Part shown: piece by piece, positions 9,448 through 21,056 of the stretch
How the letters are laid out: every line of letters starts with the position of its first letter
How positions within the stretch are numbered: the first letter of the stretch is position 1
DNA from: JAIVGV01 sp036389335
GTDB lineage: Bacteria; Acidobacteriota; Blastocatellia; Pyrinomonadales; Pyrinomonadaceae
Assembly: GCA_036389335.1 (NCBI GenBank)
Contig: DASVQC010000010.1
Coordinates: 1 to 64,000 of the forward strand
Reading direction: 5' to 3'
Length of the DNA stretch: 64,000 nucleotides
Notes under the pieces: generated by a model
The model's input: the letters and a program-made list of their open reading frames with translations, nothing else
Databases searched by the model: none
What the model was told of the DNA's origin: nothing
Position numbers and translations under genes: made by a program

Positions 9448-9972
9448 TCACGCGCCCGCCGCATCCTCTTCGGAGTCTTCGTCGCCCGCCTCGCCGGTCG
9501 ACGCCACCGCCTCCTCCAAGTTACCCATCAGCCACTCGCGGAAGATGTTCGCCTCCGCCGCCTTGCCCGTCCAGCGCGCGCGGTCGTACATCGTGAGCGC
9601 CATCGAGAGCGCGTGGTGCTGTCCGGCGCGGTCGCCCGCCAGCCCGAACTGCCCGTAGAGCCGCTCCAACACCTCGACGCTCGCGCGCGCCGTCTCCTCG
9701 TCGCGGAAGCCGAGCTGCCCGGCGAAGAACTTCGAGTAGACGTTCATCGGGTGCGACGAGGAGGTGTAGAGATCGAAGTAGCCGGTCTTCAGCCCCGCGT
9801 CCTGGAGGGTCGCGCCGACGTAGGAGGGGCGCGAGCCCGTGATCATCGCGAGGTCTTCGACCTCCGTGATGCCCGACATGAAGAGCGAGAGAATCTGATC
9901 CTTCTTGCTCACGCGCGCGCCGCCCCGCTGCTCGCCCCGCGCCGCAGTTTTTTCGCCGCCCCGTTTCGCCAT
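9448..9972 (-). CDS. Conserved hypothetical protein with an HTH-like segment
   Basis: A 174-residue soluble protein of unrecognised family. The start at 9972 (MAKRGGEKTAARG) is preferred over frame extensions upstream because GGGAGG precedes it and the upstream part is Arg-rich low-complexity. Residues about 22-60 (KKDQILSLFMSGITEVEDLAMITGSRPSYV) read like a helix-turn-helix for DNA binding. The rest (DLYTSSSHPMNVYSKFF, then ASVEVLERLYGQF and YDRARWTGKAAEAN) looks like a helical bundle. The C-terminus is acidic (GDEDSEED). It converges on the zinc-ribbon gene with a 41-bp gap. Function not known; a transcriptional role is a guess. Confidence 0.65.
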   Translation of the reverse strand: MAKRGGEKTAARGEQRGGARVSKKDQILSLFMSGITEVEDLAMITGSRPSYVGATLQDAGLKTGYFDLYTSSSHPMNVYSKFFAGQLGFRDEETARASVEVLERLYGQFGLAGDRAGQHHALSMALTMYDRARWTGKAAEANIFREWLMGNLEEAVASTGEAGDEDSEEDAAGA

Positions 9973-10171
9973 CTCCGCCACCTCCCGTCCCGCGCCCCCG
10001 CGCGGACAAATGATCAGCTCAAAAAGCGTGCGACCGCGCGCGCCCCGCCGCGCCCGCCGCCTCCCGATTCGCGTCGTAAACTTTGACCGCAACTTACTAC
10101 AACACGCGCCGCCCGGACAAGACCCGCCCGCGCCGCGCGGTAGCTCAGGTCGAGTTGAGAGAGAATGACAG

Positions 10172-10265
10172 GACTCACCACGGAGGCACGGAGGGCACAG
10201 AGATTACACAGAGAAGAATAAAACTCTGTGCCCCCTCCGTGTCCTCCGTGCCTCCGTGGTGAGTC
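10172..10265. repeat. Large palindromic repeat, CACCACGGAGGCACGGAG type
   Basis: Long inverted arms: 10172-10202 (GACTCACCACGGAGGCACGG...) and 10224-10265 (...CCTCCGTGGTGAGTC), with an A/T-rich centre (AGATTACACAGAGAAG). The same sequence words occur in the repeat at 15304-15399, so the family is dispersed. It sits in the 468-bp gap before the GH57 gene. The rest of the gap (9973-10171, 10266-10443) is G+C-rich without a recognisable gene. Confidence 0.8.
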
Positions 10266-10443
10266 TTATTCTCCGCGCGCGAAATTGAACTAGACCAACG
10301 CCTTAGTGTGCGCGGGCTTCCGCGCGGCGCGGTTGGTTGTTAAACTGCGTCCGCGTTCAGATTTCGAAATCATCGTCCGCACGCGCCCGCGCGGTGAGTC
10401 GCACACGCCGCGCCGCGCGTGCGTTGCCGGAGCGAAAGCCGTG

Positions 10444-12915
10444 ATGGAGCGGACAGCCCTGATCGTCCACGGTCACTTCTACCAGCCGCCGCGCGAGAAC
10501 CCGTGGACGGGCTACGTCGAGCGCCAGCCCGGCGCGCGCCCTTTCGAGAACTGGAACGAGCGCGTCCACGCCGAAAGTTACCGCCCCAACGCCTTCGCGC
10601 GCGTCCTCGACGCCTACGGGCGCGTCGAGCGCGTCGTCAACAACTACTCGCTCATCAACTTCAACTTCGGCCCCACGCTCTGCAACTGGCTCGAACGCCA
10701 CCACCCCGAAACCTACGCCCGTGTCCTCGAAGCCGACCGCGAGAGCGCGGCGGCGCGCGGCGGCCACGGCAACGCCATCGCGCAGGGCTACCACCACGCT
10801 ATCCTCCCGCTCTGCAACGAGCGCGATCTGCGCACGGAGATTCGCTGGGGGCTGGACGACTTCCGCCGCCGCTTCGGGCGCGAGCCCGAAGCGCTCTGGC
10901 TTCCCGAGACCGCCTGCGACGACCGCACGCTCGGCGCGCTCATCGACGCGGGGCTCTCCTACGTCATCCTCTCGCCCTTCCAAGCCGCACGGGTGCGGCC
11001 CGCCGGCGCGCAGGTCTGGGAGTCGACGGTCGGCGGCTCCGTCGACACCTCGCGCCCGTACCGCTACTACCACCGCGACCGCTCGGGCCGCTCGCTCGCG
11101 ATCTTTTTCTACGACGGCGAGATCGCCAAGTCCGTCGCCTTCGACGGCGTGCTCGCGTCGAGCCGCCTGCTCGTCGAGCGCATCGAGCGCGCCGCCTCCG
11201 CGCGCGGGCCGCTCGTCAACTTCGCGACCGACGGGGAGACCTACGGCCACCACTTCAAGTTCGGCGACCGCTGCCTCGCCTACGCGCTCGACACCGAAGG
11301 CCCGGCGCGCGGCTTCCGCGTGACGAACTACGGGGAGTTTTTAGAGCACCACCCGCCCGCGCGGGAGGTCGAGATCAGGCACGACGCGGCGGGCGAGGGG
11401 ACTGCGTGGAGCTGCGCGCACGGCCTCGGTCGCTGGGCGCGCGACTGCTCGTGCCACGCGGGCGCGCCCGAAGGCTGGAACCAGCGCTGGCGCGATCCCT
11501 TGCGCCGCGCGCTCAACTTCCTGCGCGACGAAGCGGCGGCCACCTTCGAGTCCGAGGGCGGCGGGCTCTTCCGCGACCCGTGGCTCGCGCGCGACGACTA
11601 CGTCGGCGTGCTGCTCGGCTCTCTCGACCGCGAAGGGTTTTTGCGCGCGCACGCGGGTCGCGCGACCGACGCCGCCTCGCGCACGCGCGCGCTGACGCTC
11701 TTGGAGATGCAGCGCGCCTCGCTCATGATGTTCACGAGCTGCGGCTGGTTCTTCAACGACATCTCGGGCATCGAGCCCGTGCAGAACCTCCGCTACGCGG
11801 CGCGCGTGCTCGACCTGCTCGAAGAGGCGGGCGCGGAATCGCCGCGCGCGCCCTTCCTCGAACTGCTCGCCGAGGCCGAGAGCAACGTCGCGGCGCACGG
11901 CAGCGGCGCCGACATCTTCCTCACGGAGGTCGAGTCGGCGCGCGTCGCGCCCCAGCGCGTCGCGGCGAGCCTCGCGATCTCGGGGCTCGTCTCGGAGCCG
12001 GAAGGCGCGGGGCGCTCCGCGGGCTACGAGTTCACGCGCGGCGACGCGCGCAAAGTCCGGCACGGTCGCGTCGCGCTCACGATTGAGCGCCTCGGCCTCG
12101 AATCCGCGGCGACCGGCAGAAGGTTCGACTACGCCGCCGCCGCCGTCCATTTCGGCGACGTGGATTTTTACTGCGCGCTCAGCGAGTGGAAGGGCGGCGA
12201 GGGGGAGTTCGCCGCCGCCGCGCGGAAGATTCAGGAAGAGTTCCGCACCGCGTCGCTGCCGTCGCTCCTGCGCCTGATGCGCGAGCGTTTCGGCGACGCC
12301 GAGTTCGGGCTCGAACACCTCCTGCCCGCGGAGCGGCAGCGCGTCTACGAGATCGTCTTCGCGCGGATGGTCGAACGCTTCTCCGAGCAGTACGAATTCC
12401 TCTACGAGGAGAACCGGCGCAACATCGAGATGCTGCACGACGCGGGCTTCGAGCTGCCCACGGAGCTGAGAGCCGCCGCCGAGTTCACCGTCGGGCGGCG
12501 CTTCGAGGCCGAGCTGCGTCGCCTCGAAGGCGACGCCTCGCCCGCCGCCCTGCGCGCCGCCGCGGGGCTCGCCGACGAGATCGCGCGACTCGGCTACCGC
12601 GTCGAACGCGCGCGCGTCCGCCGGCAGGTCGGCTCGCTCATCACGCGCGCGGTGGGCGAAGCCGTCGGCGCGCCGGGCGCGGAACAGTTCGCCCGCGCAC
12701 TCGAGCTGATCCGCATCGCCGACGCGCTCGGCCTCGACGCAGACGTCGAGCGCGCGCAGGAGCTGGTTTTCGAGGCCCTGCGCCGGGGCGATTCGCGCCA
12801 CGCCCCCGCGCTGAGGGGGCTGGCGCTGAGGCTCAACCTGTCGCCGACGATCTTCGACGAGATTGACGCAGGCCCCGTCGGCGCGCCGAACCTGCGCGAG
12901 CCAGCCCTGACGTGA
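10444..12915 (+). CDS. Glycoside hydrolase family 57 protein with DUF3536-type C-terminus
   Basis: A GH57 enzyme acting on alpha-glucans (amylase or 4-alpha-glucanotransferase type), 823 residues. The N-terminal barrel shows the family's opening HGHFYQPPRENPW (His9, His11), the catalytic nucleophile Glu155 in LWLPETACD and the acid Asp263 in FATDGETYGHH, both of the expected form. The remaining roughly 500 residues match the DUF3536-like region (RDPWLARDDYVGVL, SCGWFFNDISGIEPVQNLRYAARVL). ATG at 10444 is chosen because the family motif begins directly after it; an in-frame GTG lies one codon upstream. No signal peptide, so intracellular. glgB follows after 70 bp, supporting a role in glycogen metabolism. 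Confidence 0.88.
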   Translation: MERTALIVHGHFYQPPRENPWTGYVERQPGARPFENWNERVHAESYRPNAFARVLDAYGRVERVVNNYSLINFNFGPTLCNWLERHHPETYARVLEADRESAAARGGHGNAIAQGYHHAILPLCNERDLRTEIRWGLDDFRRRFGREPEALWLPETACDDRTLGALIDAGLSYVILSPFQAARVRPAGAQVWESTVGGSVDTSRPYRYYHRDRSGRSLAIFFYDGEIAKSVAFDGVLASSRLLVERIERAASARGPLVNFATDGETYGHHFKFGDRCLAYALDTEGPARGFRVTNYGEFLEHHPPAREVEIRHDAAGEGTAWSCAHGLGRWARDCSCHAGAPEGWNQRWRDPLRRALNFLRDEAAATFESEGGGLFRDPWLARDDYVGVLLGSLDREGFLRAHAGRATDAASRTRALTLLEMQRASLMMFTSCGWFFNDISGIEPVQNLRYAARVLDLLEEAGAESPRAPFLELLAEAESNVAAHGSGADIFLTEVESARVAPQRVAASLAISGLVSEPEGAGRSAGYEFTRGDARKVRHGRVALTIERLGLESAATGRRFDYAAAAVHFGDVDFYCALSEWKGGEGEFAAAARKIQEEFRTASLPSLLRLMRERFGDAEFGLEHLLPAERQRVYEIVFARMVERFSEQYEFLYEENRRNIEMLHDAGFELPTELRAAAEFTVGRRFEAELRRLEGDASPAALRAAAGLADEIARLGYRVERARVRRQVGSLITRAVGEAVGAPGAEQFARALELIRIADALGLDADVERAQELVFEALRRGDSRHAPALRGLALRLNLSPTIFDEIDAGPVGAPNLREPALT

Positions 12916-12985
12916 AGAGATTTGCCGGGGCGGCGGGCCCGACGCGTCAAGATTTTTAGGCGGCGGGGCGACCGAAAAATATTTC

Positions 12986-15244
<2,259 letters not shown>

Positions 15245-15303
15245 AGGCCGACATCAGGCGGCCCGCACGGTCAGTCGCGGTCGGCGTCCTGATCTGATTT
15301 TTA

Positions 15304-15399
15304 CTCTGTGCCGCCTCCGTGATCTCTGTGACTCCGTGGTGAGTGCATCTGATCGATACCTCACCACGGAGTCACAGAGGGCACAGAGCGGGCACGGAG
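15304..15399. repeat. Second copy of the CACCACGGAG-type palindromic repeat
   Basis: Inverted arms 15304-15342 (CTCTGTGCCGCCTCCGTGAT...) and 15361-15399 (TCACCACGGAGTCACAGAGG...) around GTGCATCTGATCGATACC. It shares the CACGGAG / CACAGAG / CCGTGGTGA words with the element at 10172-10265 but differs in internal order. It lies between glgB and the secreted phosphoesterase gene. Confidence 0.8.
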
Positions 15400-15450
15400 T
15401 GAAGCTGATATGGGGAGACTACTCGGTCGGGCCATCCCCTTTGAGGAGAT

Positions 15451-18400
15451 ATGCAACTGAACACAGCACGCGCGACGCGGTTCGCCGCCCTCGCGCTCGC
15501 GTCGCTCGCCGCCTGCCTCGCGCCGTTATCCAGCCTGCCGACCTCCTCTGCGGACGTGCGCGTCTCAGATCAGCCCGCGTCGGAGGGCCGCCCGGTCACG
15601 CCCGCGGGCGAGTTGATCGTGGACGCGGCGACGCATCAGCCCGCGGTCGGCGCGCTGCCCGTCGATCTCGTGCGCAGCCCCGACCGCGGGGGCGCGGGCG
15701 GGCGCGGTCGCTACCTCGTGGCCGTCAACAGCGGCTACGGCGTCCAGTTCAGCGCGGCGACGAACAAGGCGCAGCAGTCGCTCGCCGTCATCGACACGCT
15801 CGCGCGCCCCGCGCCCGCCGTCGTGCAGAACGTCTACTTCCCGACGCCGCAGAGCGCGAACGTCGGGCTCGTCTTCGCGCCGCAGGCCGACGCCGACGGC
15901 GCGTTTCGGATGTACGTCTCCGGCGGCTTCGAGAATAAAATCTGGCTCTTCAGGTTCACGCCCGGCGCGCGCCGGCCCGTCTCGCCCGCCTCGCCGGGGC
16001 CGGACACGCAGGTCAAAGCGCCCTCCATCGATCTCGCCCCGCTCGCCGCCGCGAAGACTTCCCCGCGGCAGAACGACGGGCGCGCGCCCGTCTACCCCGC
16101 GGGCCTCGCCATCTCCGCGGACGGCGACACGCTCTTCGCCGCCGACAACCTCGACGACAGCCTCGCCGTCATCTCGAACCTGCGCGGCGACCAGCCGCAG
16201 CCCGCGCGCGTCGAACTCGCCCGCGAGGGCCGCCGCGTCGCCCTCCTGCCGTACGGCGTCGCGTACCTCCAGCCGCGCGCGGGCGGCAAGTCAAGCCCGA
16301 AGGTTTACGTCTCCTGCTGGAACGACGAGTCGGTCGCGGTCGTCGAGACCGGAGGCCGCGGGCTCGCGCGCCGCATCGCCGTGGGCAGTCACCCGACGGC
16401 GCTCATCTTCAACGCGGAGCGCACGCGGCTCTACGTCGCCAACTCGAACGCCGACACCGTCTCGGTCATCGACACGGCGGCGGACGCGGAGATCGAGCGC
16501 GTCAACGTGCGCCTCTCCGAAGACTCGCTGACCGGGCACACGCCCGAAAGCCTCGCGCTCTCCGAAGACGGCGCGACGCTCTACGTCGCCAACGCGCACA
16601 GCAACGCGCTCGCCGCGGTCGCACTCTCGCCGCGCGCGCGGGGGAAAGTTGCGGGCGCGGAAGGCGGAGGCGAAGAGGGCGAACGCTTCGAGGGGCGCGG
16701 GGCGCGGGAGCGCGCCGGGTCGCGCAGCCGCGTGCGCGGCTTCATCCCGACGGGGCAGTATCCTTCGGCGGTCGCGGTCGTCGGCGCGACGATCTTCGTC
16801 GGCAACGGGAAGGGGACGGGCTTCGCGAACTCCTCGCTCGTCGTAGACGATTCGGGGCGCGTGCCGAACGCGCCGAACGACCGCTTCCCCGTCGGCGCGG
16901 GCAGGGGGATGAAGTTAGGGGGCGAGTACAGCCCGGCCATCGTCGCCGGGAACCTGAGCGCGATCCGCGAGCCCGATCCCCCGGCGCTGGCGGCTTACAC
17001 GCGGCAGGTGATGCGCAACGACGGGCTGATCTCCGCGCCGCGCGCGCGCCTCTTCGCGGGCCGCTCGCCGATCCGCCACGTCGTCTACGTCATCAAGGAG
17101 AACCGGACTTACGATCAGCTCTTCGGCGATCTCGCGCGCGCGGGCGACGGCGCGGTGGCCGACGGAGACCCTTCGCTCGCCATCTTCGGCGCGGGCGAGG
17201 CGGCGCGCTCCCCCCTCGGCGCGCCGCAGGACGTGACGCCGAACCAGCGCGCGCTCGCCCTGCGCTTCGGCCTCCTCGACCGCTTCTTCGTCAACGCCGA
17301 GGCCAGCGCCGACGGCCACAACTGGTCGACCGCCGCGATCTCGACCGACTACACCGACAAAGCCTTCCGCTGGAACTACTCGGATCGCGGGCGCGGCTAC
17401 GACTTCGAGGGCTTCAACCGCCTCCCCGATCTGCGACCGACGAAAGACGTGCCGCCCGTGCTCGCCCTGCCCGCGACCGCCGAAGACCTCGCGAACTTCA
17501 CGCGCCGCTTCATCCCGTACCTCAACGGCGGGCGCGACGCCGCAGAGCCCGCCTCGCTCTACCTCTGGGACGCCGCCGCGCGCGCCGGGCTCTCTTACCG
17601 CAACTACGGGGAGTTCGTCGGGACCGAATCCGAAGACTTCGTCCGCGCCGTCAACGCCGACAAGCGGCGCAGCTACCCCGACATCTCGCCGACGGCCTAC
17701 AGCGTGCCCACCAAGCGCGCGCTCGAAGGCCACCACAGCACGACCTACCGCAACTTCGATCAGTTCACGCCCGACTCGATGACGACCGACTCCTACCGCG
17801 CCGCCAGAGAGTCGGGCGCGCGCGACGGCGCGCTCGTCAGCCGTTGGAACGCCGACGCGCGCTTCCGCGGCACGTCGCGCGCGGGCGAATGGCTCGCCGA
17901 GTTTCGCGGCTTCGTCGAAGACCTGAACGCCGGGCGCGGCGACCGGATGCCGCGGCTCTCGATCCTGCGGCTGCCGAACGACCACACCGAAGCCCTGACG
18001 GTCGGCGTGCCGACGCCGCAGTTCTACGTCGCCGAGAACGACTACGCCGTGGGCCTCATCGCCGAGGCCGTCTCGTCGAGCCCCTACTGGCGCGACACCG
18101 CGATCTTCGTCGTCGAGGACGACGCGCAGGACGGCCCCGATCACGTCGACGCGCACCGCGCGCCCGCCCTCGTCGTCAGCGCGTACAACCGGCCCGGCGC
18201 GCTCGTCCACGCCTATCATTCGACCGTCAGCCTCATCCGCACCATCGAGCTGCTGCTCGGACTCCCGCCCATGAATCAGCTCGACGCCGCCGCCTCGCCC
18301 CTCGACATCTTCCAGAGCCGCGCCGACCTGCGCCCCTTCAAGGCGCAGCTCCCGAGCGTCGCCCCCCACAACCTCATCAACGCGCCGCCGCGCGACGCCG

Positions 18401-18621
18401 CCGCGCGCTACTGGGCCGGGCGCACCGGCGAACAGAACCTCGCGCAGGCCGATCAGGCCGACGCGCAGACGCTCAACGCCGCCATCTGGTTCACCGTGCG
18501 CGGCGGCGCGTGCCCGCCCCCGCGCGCGGCGCGTCTCGGCGTCGTGGATTCGATGCTCACGCCGACGGGTGGGGAGAACGATGGCGACGAGCGCGCGCAG
18601 CTCCCCGTCAAGAGAAGATGA
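15451..18621 (+). CDS. Secreted YncE-like beta-propeller / alkaline-phosphatase-superfamily phosphoesterase fusion
   Basis: A 1056-residue exported protein. An N-terminal signal (RFAALALASLAACLAPLSSL) is followed by a beta-propeller of about 450 residues with YVTN-type repeats (RLYVANSNADTVSVIDTAAD, then TLYVANAHSNALAAV), and a C-terminal phosphoesterase domain of the bacterial phospholipase C/acid phosphatase type beginning RHVVYVIKENRTYDQLFGDL. Later segments DGHNWSTAAISTDYTDK, FVVEDDAQDGPDHVDAHR and YHSTVSLIRTIELLLGLPP fit that family. A strong Shine-Dalgarno (GAGGAGAT) directly precedes the ATG at 15451. Such fusions are common in Acidobacteriota and Planctomycetota. Substrate not determinable; probably periplasmic or secreted phosphate-ester hydrolysis. 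Confidence 0.88.
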   Translation: MQLNTARATRFAALALASLAACLAPLSSLPTSSADVRVSDQPASEGRPVTPAGELIVDAATHQPAVGALPVDLVRSPDRGGAGGRGRYLVAVNSGYGVQFSAATNKAQQSLAVIDTLARPAPAVVQNVYFPTPQSANVGLVFAPQADADGAFRMYVSGGFENKIWLFRFTPGARRPVSPASPGPDTQVKAPSIDLAPLAAAKTSPRQNDGRAPVYPAGLAISADGDTLFAADNLDDSLAVISNLRGDQPQPARVELAREGRRVALLPYGVAYLQPRAGGKSSPKVYVSCWNDESVAVVETGGRGLARRIAVGSHPTALIFNAERTRLYVANSNADTVSVIDTAADAEIERVNVRLSEDSLTGHTPESLALSEDGATLYVANAHSNALAAVALSPRARGKVAGAEGGGEEGERFEGRGARERAGSRSRVRGFIPTGQYPSAVAVVGATIFVGNGKGTGFANSSLVVDDSGRVPNAPNDRFPVGAGRGMKLGGEYSPAIVAGNLSAIREPDPPALAAYTRQVMRNDGLISAPRARLFAGRSPIRHVVYVIKENRTYDQLFGDLARAGDGAVADGDPSLAIFGAGEAARSPLGAPQDVTPNQRALALRFGLLDRFFVNAEASADGHNWSTAAISTDYTDKAFRWNYSDRGRGYDFEGFNRLPDLRPTKDVPPVLALPATAEDLANFTRRFIPYLNGGRDAAEPASLYLWDAAARAGLSYRNYGEFVGTESEDFVRAVNADKRRSYPDISPTAYSVPTKRALEGHHSTTYRNFDQFTPDSMTTDSYRAARESGARDGALVSRWNADARFRGTSRAGEWLAEFRGFVEDLNAGRGDRMPRLSILRLPNDHTEALTVGVPTPQFYVAENDYAVGLIAEAVSSSPYWRDTAIFVVEDDAQDGPDHVDAHRAPALVVSAYNRPGALVHAYHSTVSLIRTIELLLGLPPMNQLDAAASPLDIFQSRADLRPFKAQLPSVAPHNLINAPPRDAAARYWAGRTGEQNLAQADQADAQTLNAAIWFTVRGGACPPPRAARLGVVDSMLTPTGGENDGDERAQLPVKRR

Positions 18622-18661
18622 TCCTGAAATCTGGCCCGGGGGCGACTGACGGTCGAGGGGC

Positions 18662-19162
18662 TTACCGATCGAGTTCGTCGATCTGTAGCCCGACGGGGTT
18701 CGCGCCCACCCCCTTGATCTGATCGATGACGCGCACCACCTCGCCGTAGCGCACCGAGCGCGGGGCTTTGACGAAGACGGTCTTCTCGATCCGTTCCGCC
18801 GGCGGCAGCGACGACGGATCGATGACGCCCTGCCGGGGCGTCCCCGCCGCCTCGCGATCAAGGAGCCGCCGGTGAAGCTCCGCCGTGAGCATGGACGGGT
18901 CCGCGGTCGAGCCGAGGAGGCCGCCGCCGTTCAGCCGCAGTCGCAGGTCGCGCTCGACCGTCACCACGATCGTGAGCGGGTTGGGCTCGGCGGGTTGCTG
19001 CCGGGGCGTGGGCTCCGAGGGCACGAGCGCCTTGAACCGAGTGGCTCGCAGGGGGGAGAGCACCATGAAGATGATCAGCAGCACGAGCAGCACGTCGATG
19101 AGCGGCGTGACGTTGATGTGGGGCGCGGCTTGCGCTGAGGCGCGGGCCGAGTCAGGGCGCAT
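18662..19162 (-). CDS. ExbD/TolR-family biopolymer transport protein
   Basis: A 166-residue inner-membrane protein. The N-terminal HINVTPLIDVLLVLLIIFMVL helix carries the conserved Asp (PLIDVLLVLLIIF) that takes part in proton flow in ExbBD/TolQR motors. The periplasmic domain follows (LTIVVTVERDLRLRLNG and IEKTVFVKAPRSVRYGEVVRVIDQIKGVG). Start choice: the frame is open further upstream, but AAAGGAG lies just upstream of the ATG at 19162 (MRPDSARASAQ). No exbB/tolQ or tonB gene is adjacent, so the motor partner must be elsewhere. It is divergent from the SurA-DsbA fusion gene and converges on the phosphoesterase. Confidence 0.88.
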   Translation of the reverse strand: MRPDSARASAQAAPHINVTPLIDVLLVLLIIFMVLSPLRATRFKALVPSEPTPRQQPAEPNPLTIVVTVERDLRLRLNGGGLLGSTADPSMLTAELHRRLLDREAAGTPRQGVIDPSSLPPAERIEKTVFVKAPRSVRYGEVVRVIDQIKGVGANPVGLQIDELDR

Positions 19163-19332
19163 GGCGGTTCTCCTTTCCGTGCTCGGGCCGGGCGTTGAAC
19201 CGAGCACGCCGCGGCATGCGGCGCACCTTTAGACATCGACGCGGACGAAAGGTTCCGCCCGCGTGGAAAAATGGCCGCGGCTTGTTAGAATGTCGGGTGT
19301 TCCCGCGCCCACATTTTTCGTTTGGAGGAGTC

Positions 19333-20934
19333 ATGCGAAAGTTCGTCACCGCTTTCTTGATCACGCTCGCCGCCTGCGCCGCGCCCGCGGCTTTCGCGCA
19401 ACGGCCCGCGGCGGGCGCGCCCGCGCGACCGGCGGCGACGCCCGCCCCACGGAGCACCCCCCGGACGCCCGCCCCATCCGCCGCCGGCACGTCGCCCGCG
19501 CCCGCGGCGGCGGCGGCGACGCCCGCCGCCGAGGAAGACTGCGGGTGCGATCCGGAGCCGCCGCCCGAAGTGCTGGGGGTCGTCAACGGCGTTAGGATCG
19601 GCACGAAGGAAGTCGATCAGGCGATAGACATTCGGATTCGCGAGCTGCGGCAGAACGTCGTCGAGGCCCGCAAGCGCGAGCTGAATCTACAGATCAACAG
19701 CATCCTGCTCGAAGCCGAGGCGAAGAAGCGCGGCACGACGACGACGAAGCTGATCGAGTCCGAGATCATCGCGAAGACGCAGGCCCCGACCGAGGCCGAG
19801 GCGCGCGCCTTCTACGACCAGAACAAGGCGCGGATCGGGAGCGAGTGGTCGAACGAGCTGCGCGATCAGATCATCTCCTACCTGCGCGATCAGAAGCAGG
19901 GCGAGTACGCGAAGCAGCTCGCCGACCGGCTGCGCGCCGCCTCCGCGGTGAAGCAGAACGTGGCGGAGGCGACCCCCCCGGCCACGCCGTCAGACCGCGG
20001 GCGCGTCTTCGCCGTGGTCAACGGCACGCCCGTCACGTCCGCGATGGTCGAAGACTCTCTGAAGCCGCTCGTCTACGCCGTCCAGAGGCAGATCTACGAT
20101 CTGCGCAAGCAGCAGCTCGACATGCGCGTCAACGATCTCCTGCTCAACCAGGAGTCGCAGAAGCGGCAGATGACCTCCTCGGCCCTCCTCGACGCCGAGG
20201 TCATGTCCAAGCTCAAGCCCGTGACCGAGGCGGACGCGCGCGCCTTCTACGATCAGAATAAGGAGCGCATCAACGGCACCTTCGAGCAGGTCAAGACTCA
20301 GGTCATACAGTACTTGCAGGATCAGCGGCGCGACGAGGCTCTGGGCGCTTACGCCGGGCAGCTCCGGCAGTCGGGCTCGGTGCAGACCTTCCTGCGCGAG
20401 CCCACCCCGCCCGTCTACGAGATCGCGACCGACGATCAGCCCGCGCGCGGCGCGGCCACCGCGCCCGTCACCATCGTCGAGTTCACGGACTACCAGTGCC
20501 CGACCTGCGCGGCGCAGCAGCCCGTGCTGGAGAGGATCGTCGGCGAGTACGGCGAGCGCGTGCGCCTCGTCATACGCGACTTCCCTCTGGCGCAGCACGC
20601 GAACGCGCAGAAGGCGGCGGAGGCCGCCGAGGCGGCGCGCGCGCAGGGCAAGTACTGGGAGTACGTCCCGCTGCTCTTCGCCAACCAGACTGCCCTCGAC
20701 GTGCCGAAGCTCAAAGAGTACGCCACGCGCGCCGGGCTCGACCGCGCGAAGTTCGACGCCATGCTCGACTCCGGCCAGTTCGCCGAGAAGGTCGCGCGCG
20801 ACCTGAACGACGGCAACCGCATCGGCGTCAACGCCACGCCGACGATCTTCGTCAACGGTCGCCCGCTCACGGATCGCTCATACGAGGGCCTGAAGTCGGC
20901 GGTCGAAGCCGCGCTCAAAGAGAAGAAGGGTTGA
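19333..20934 (+). CDS. Exported SurA-like / DsbA-like thiol:disulfide oxidoreductase fusion
   Basis: A 533-residue protein. It has a signal peptide (residues 1-22, cleaved near AFAQ), a Pro/Ala/Thr-rich linker (23-66), two tandem SurA-N-like chaperone segments (about 79-205 and 222-350; each begins with a VVNG motif and contains a RAFYDQNK motif), then a DsbA/thioredoxin-fold domain from about 375 with CPTC (Cys389, Cys392) in FTDYQCPTCAAQQ and a cis-Pro segment NATPTIFVNG. It probably forms or shuffles disulfides on substrates held by the chaperone-like part in the periplasm. GGAGGAG at 19324-19330 fixes the start at 19333. A bidirectional terminator follows. Confidence 0.85.
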   Translation: MRKFVTAFLITLAACAAPAAFAQRPAAGAPARPAATPAPRSTPRTPAPSAAGTSPAPAAAAATPAAEEDCGCDPEPPPEVLGVVNGVRIGTKEVDQAIDIRIRELRQNVVEARKRELNLQINSILLEAEAKKRGTTTTKLIESEIIAKTQAPTEAEARAFYDQNKARIGSEWSNELRDQIISYLRDQKQGEYAKQLADRLRAASAVKQNVAEATPPATPSDRGRVFAVVNGTPVTSAMVEDSLKPLVYAVQRQIYDLRKQQLDMRVNDLLLNQESQKRQMTSSALLDAEVMSKLKPVTEADARAFYDQNKERINGTFEQVKTQVIQYLQDQRRDEALGAYAGQLRQSGSVQTFLREPTPPVYEIATDDQPARGAATAPVTIVEFTDYQCPTCAAQQPVLERIVGEYGERVRLVIRDFPLAQHANAQKAAEAAEAARAQGKYWEYVPLLFANQTALDVPKLKEYATRAGLDRAKFDAMLDSGQFAEKVARDLNDGNRIGVNATPTIFVNGRPLTDRSYEGLKSAVEAALKEKKG

Positions 20935-20995
20935 GTCGAGCGGGTCGGCAAAACAAGGACGCGCCGTCGGGCGGCGTGAACGCGATGCCCAGATG

Positions 20996-21029
20996 GAAAA
21001 GCCGATCCCCCGCGGGGGATCGGCTTTTC
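20996..21029. terminator. Bidirectional intrinsic terminator
   Basis: A perfect palindrome (GAAAAGCCGATCCCCC and its inverted copy) gives an A-tract and a T-tract on either side of a G+C-rich stem. It lies between the convergent SurA-DsbA and acyltransferase genes and can serve both. Confidence 0.85.
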
Positions 21030-21056
21030 CGTCTTCACGAATCCTCCGTCGTCGCT

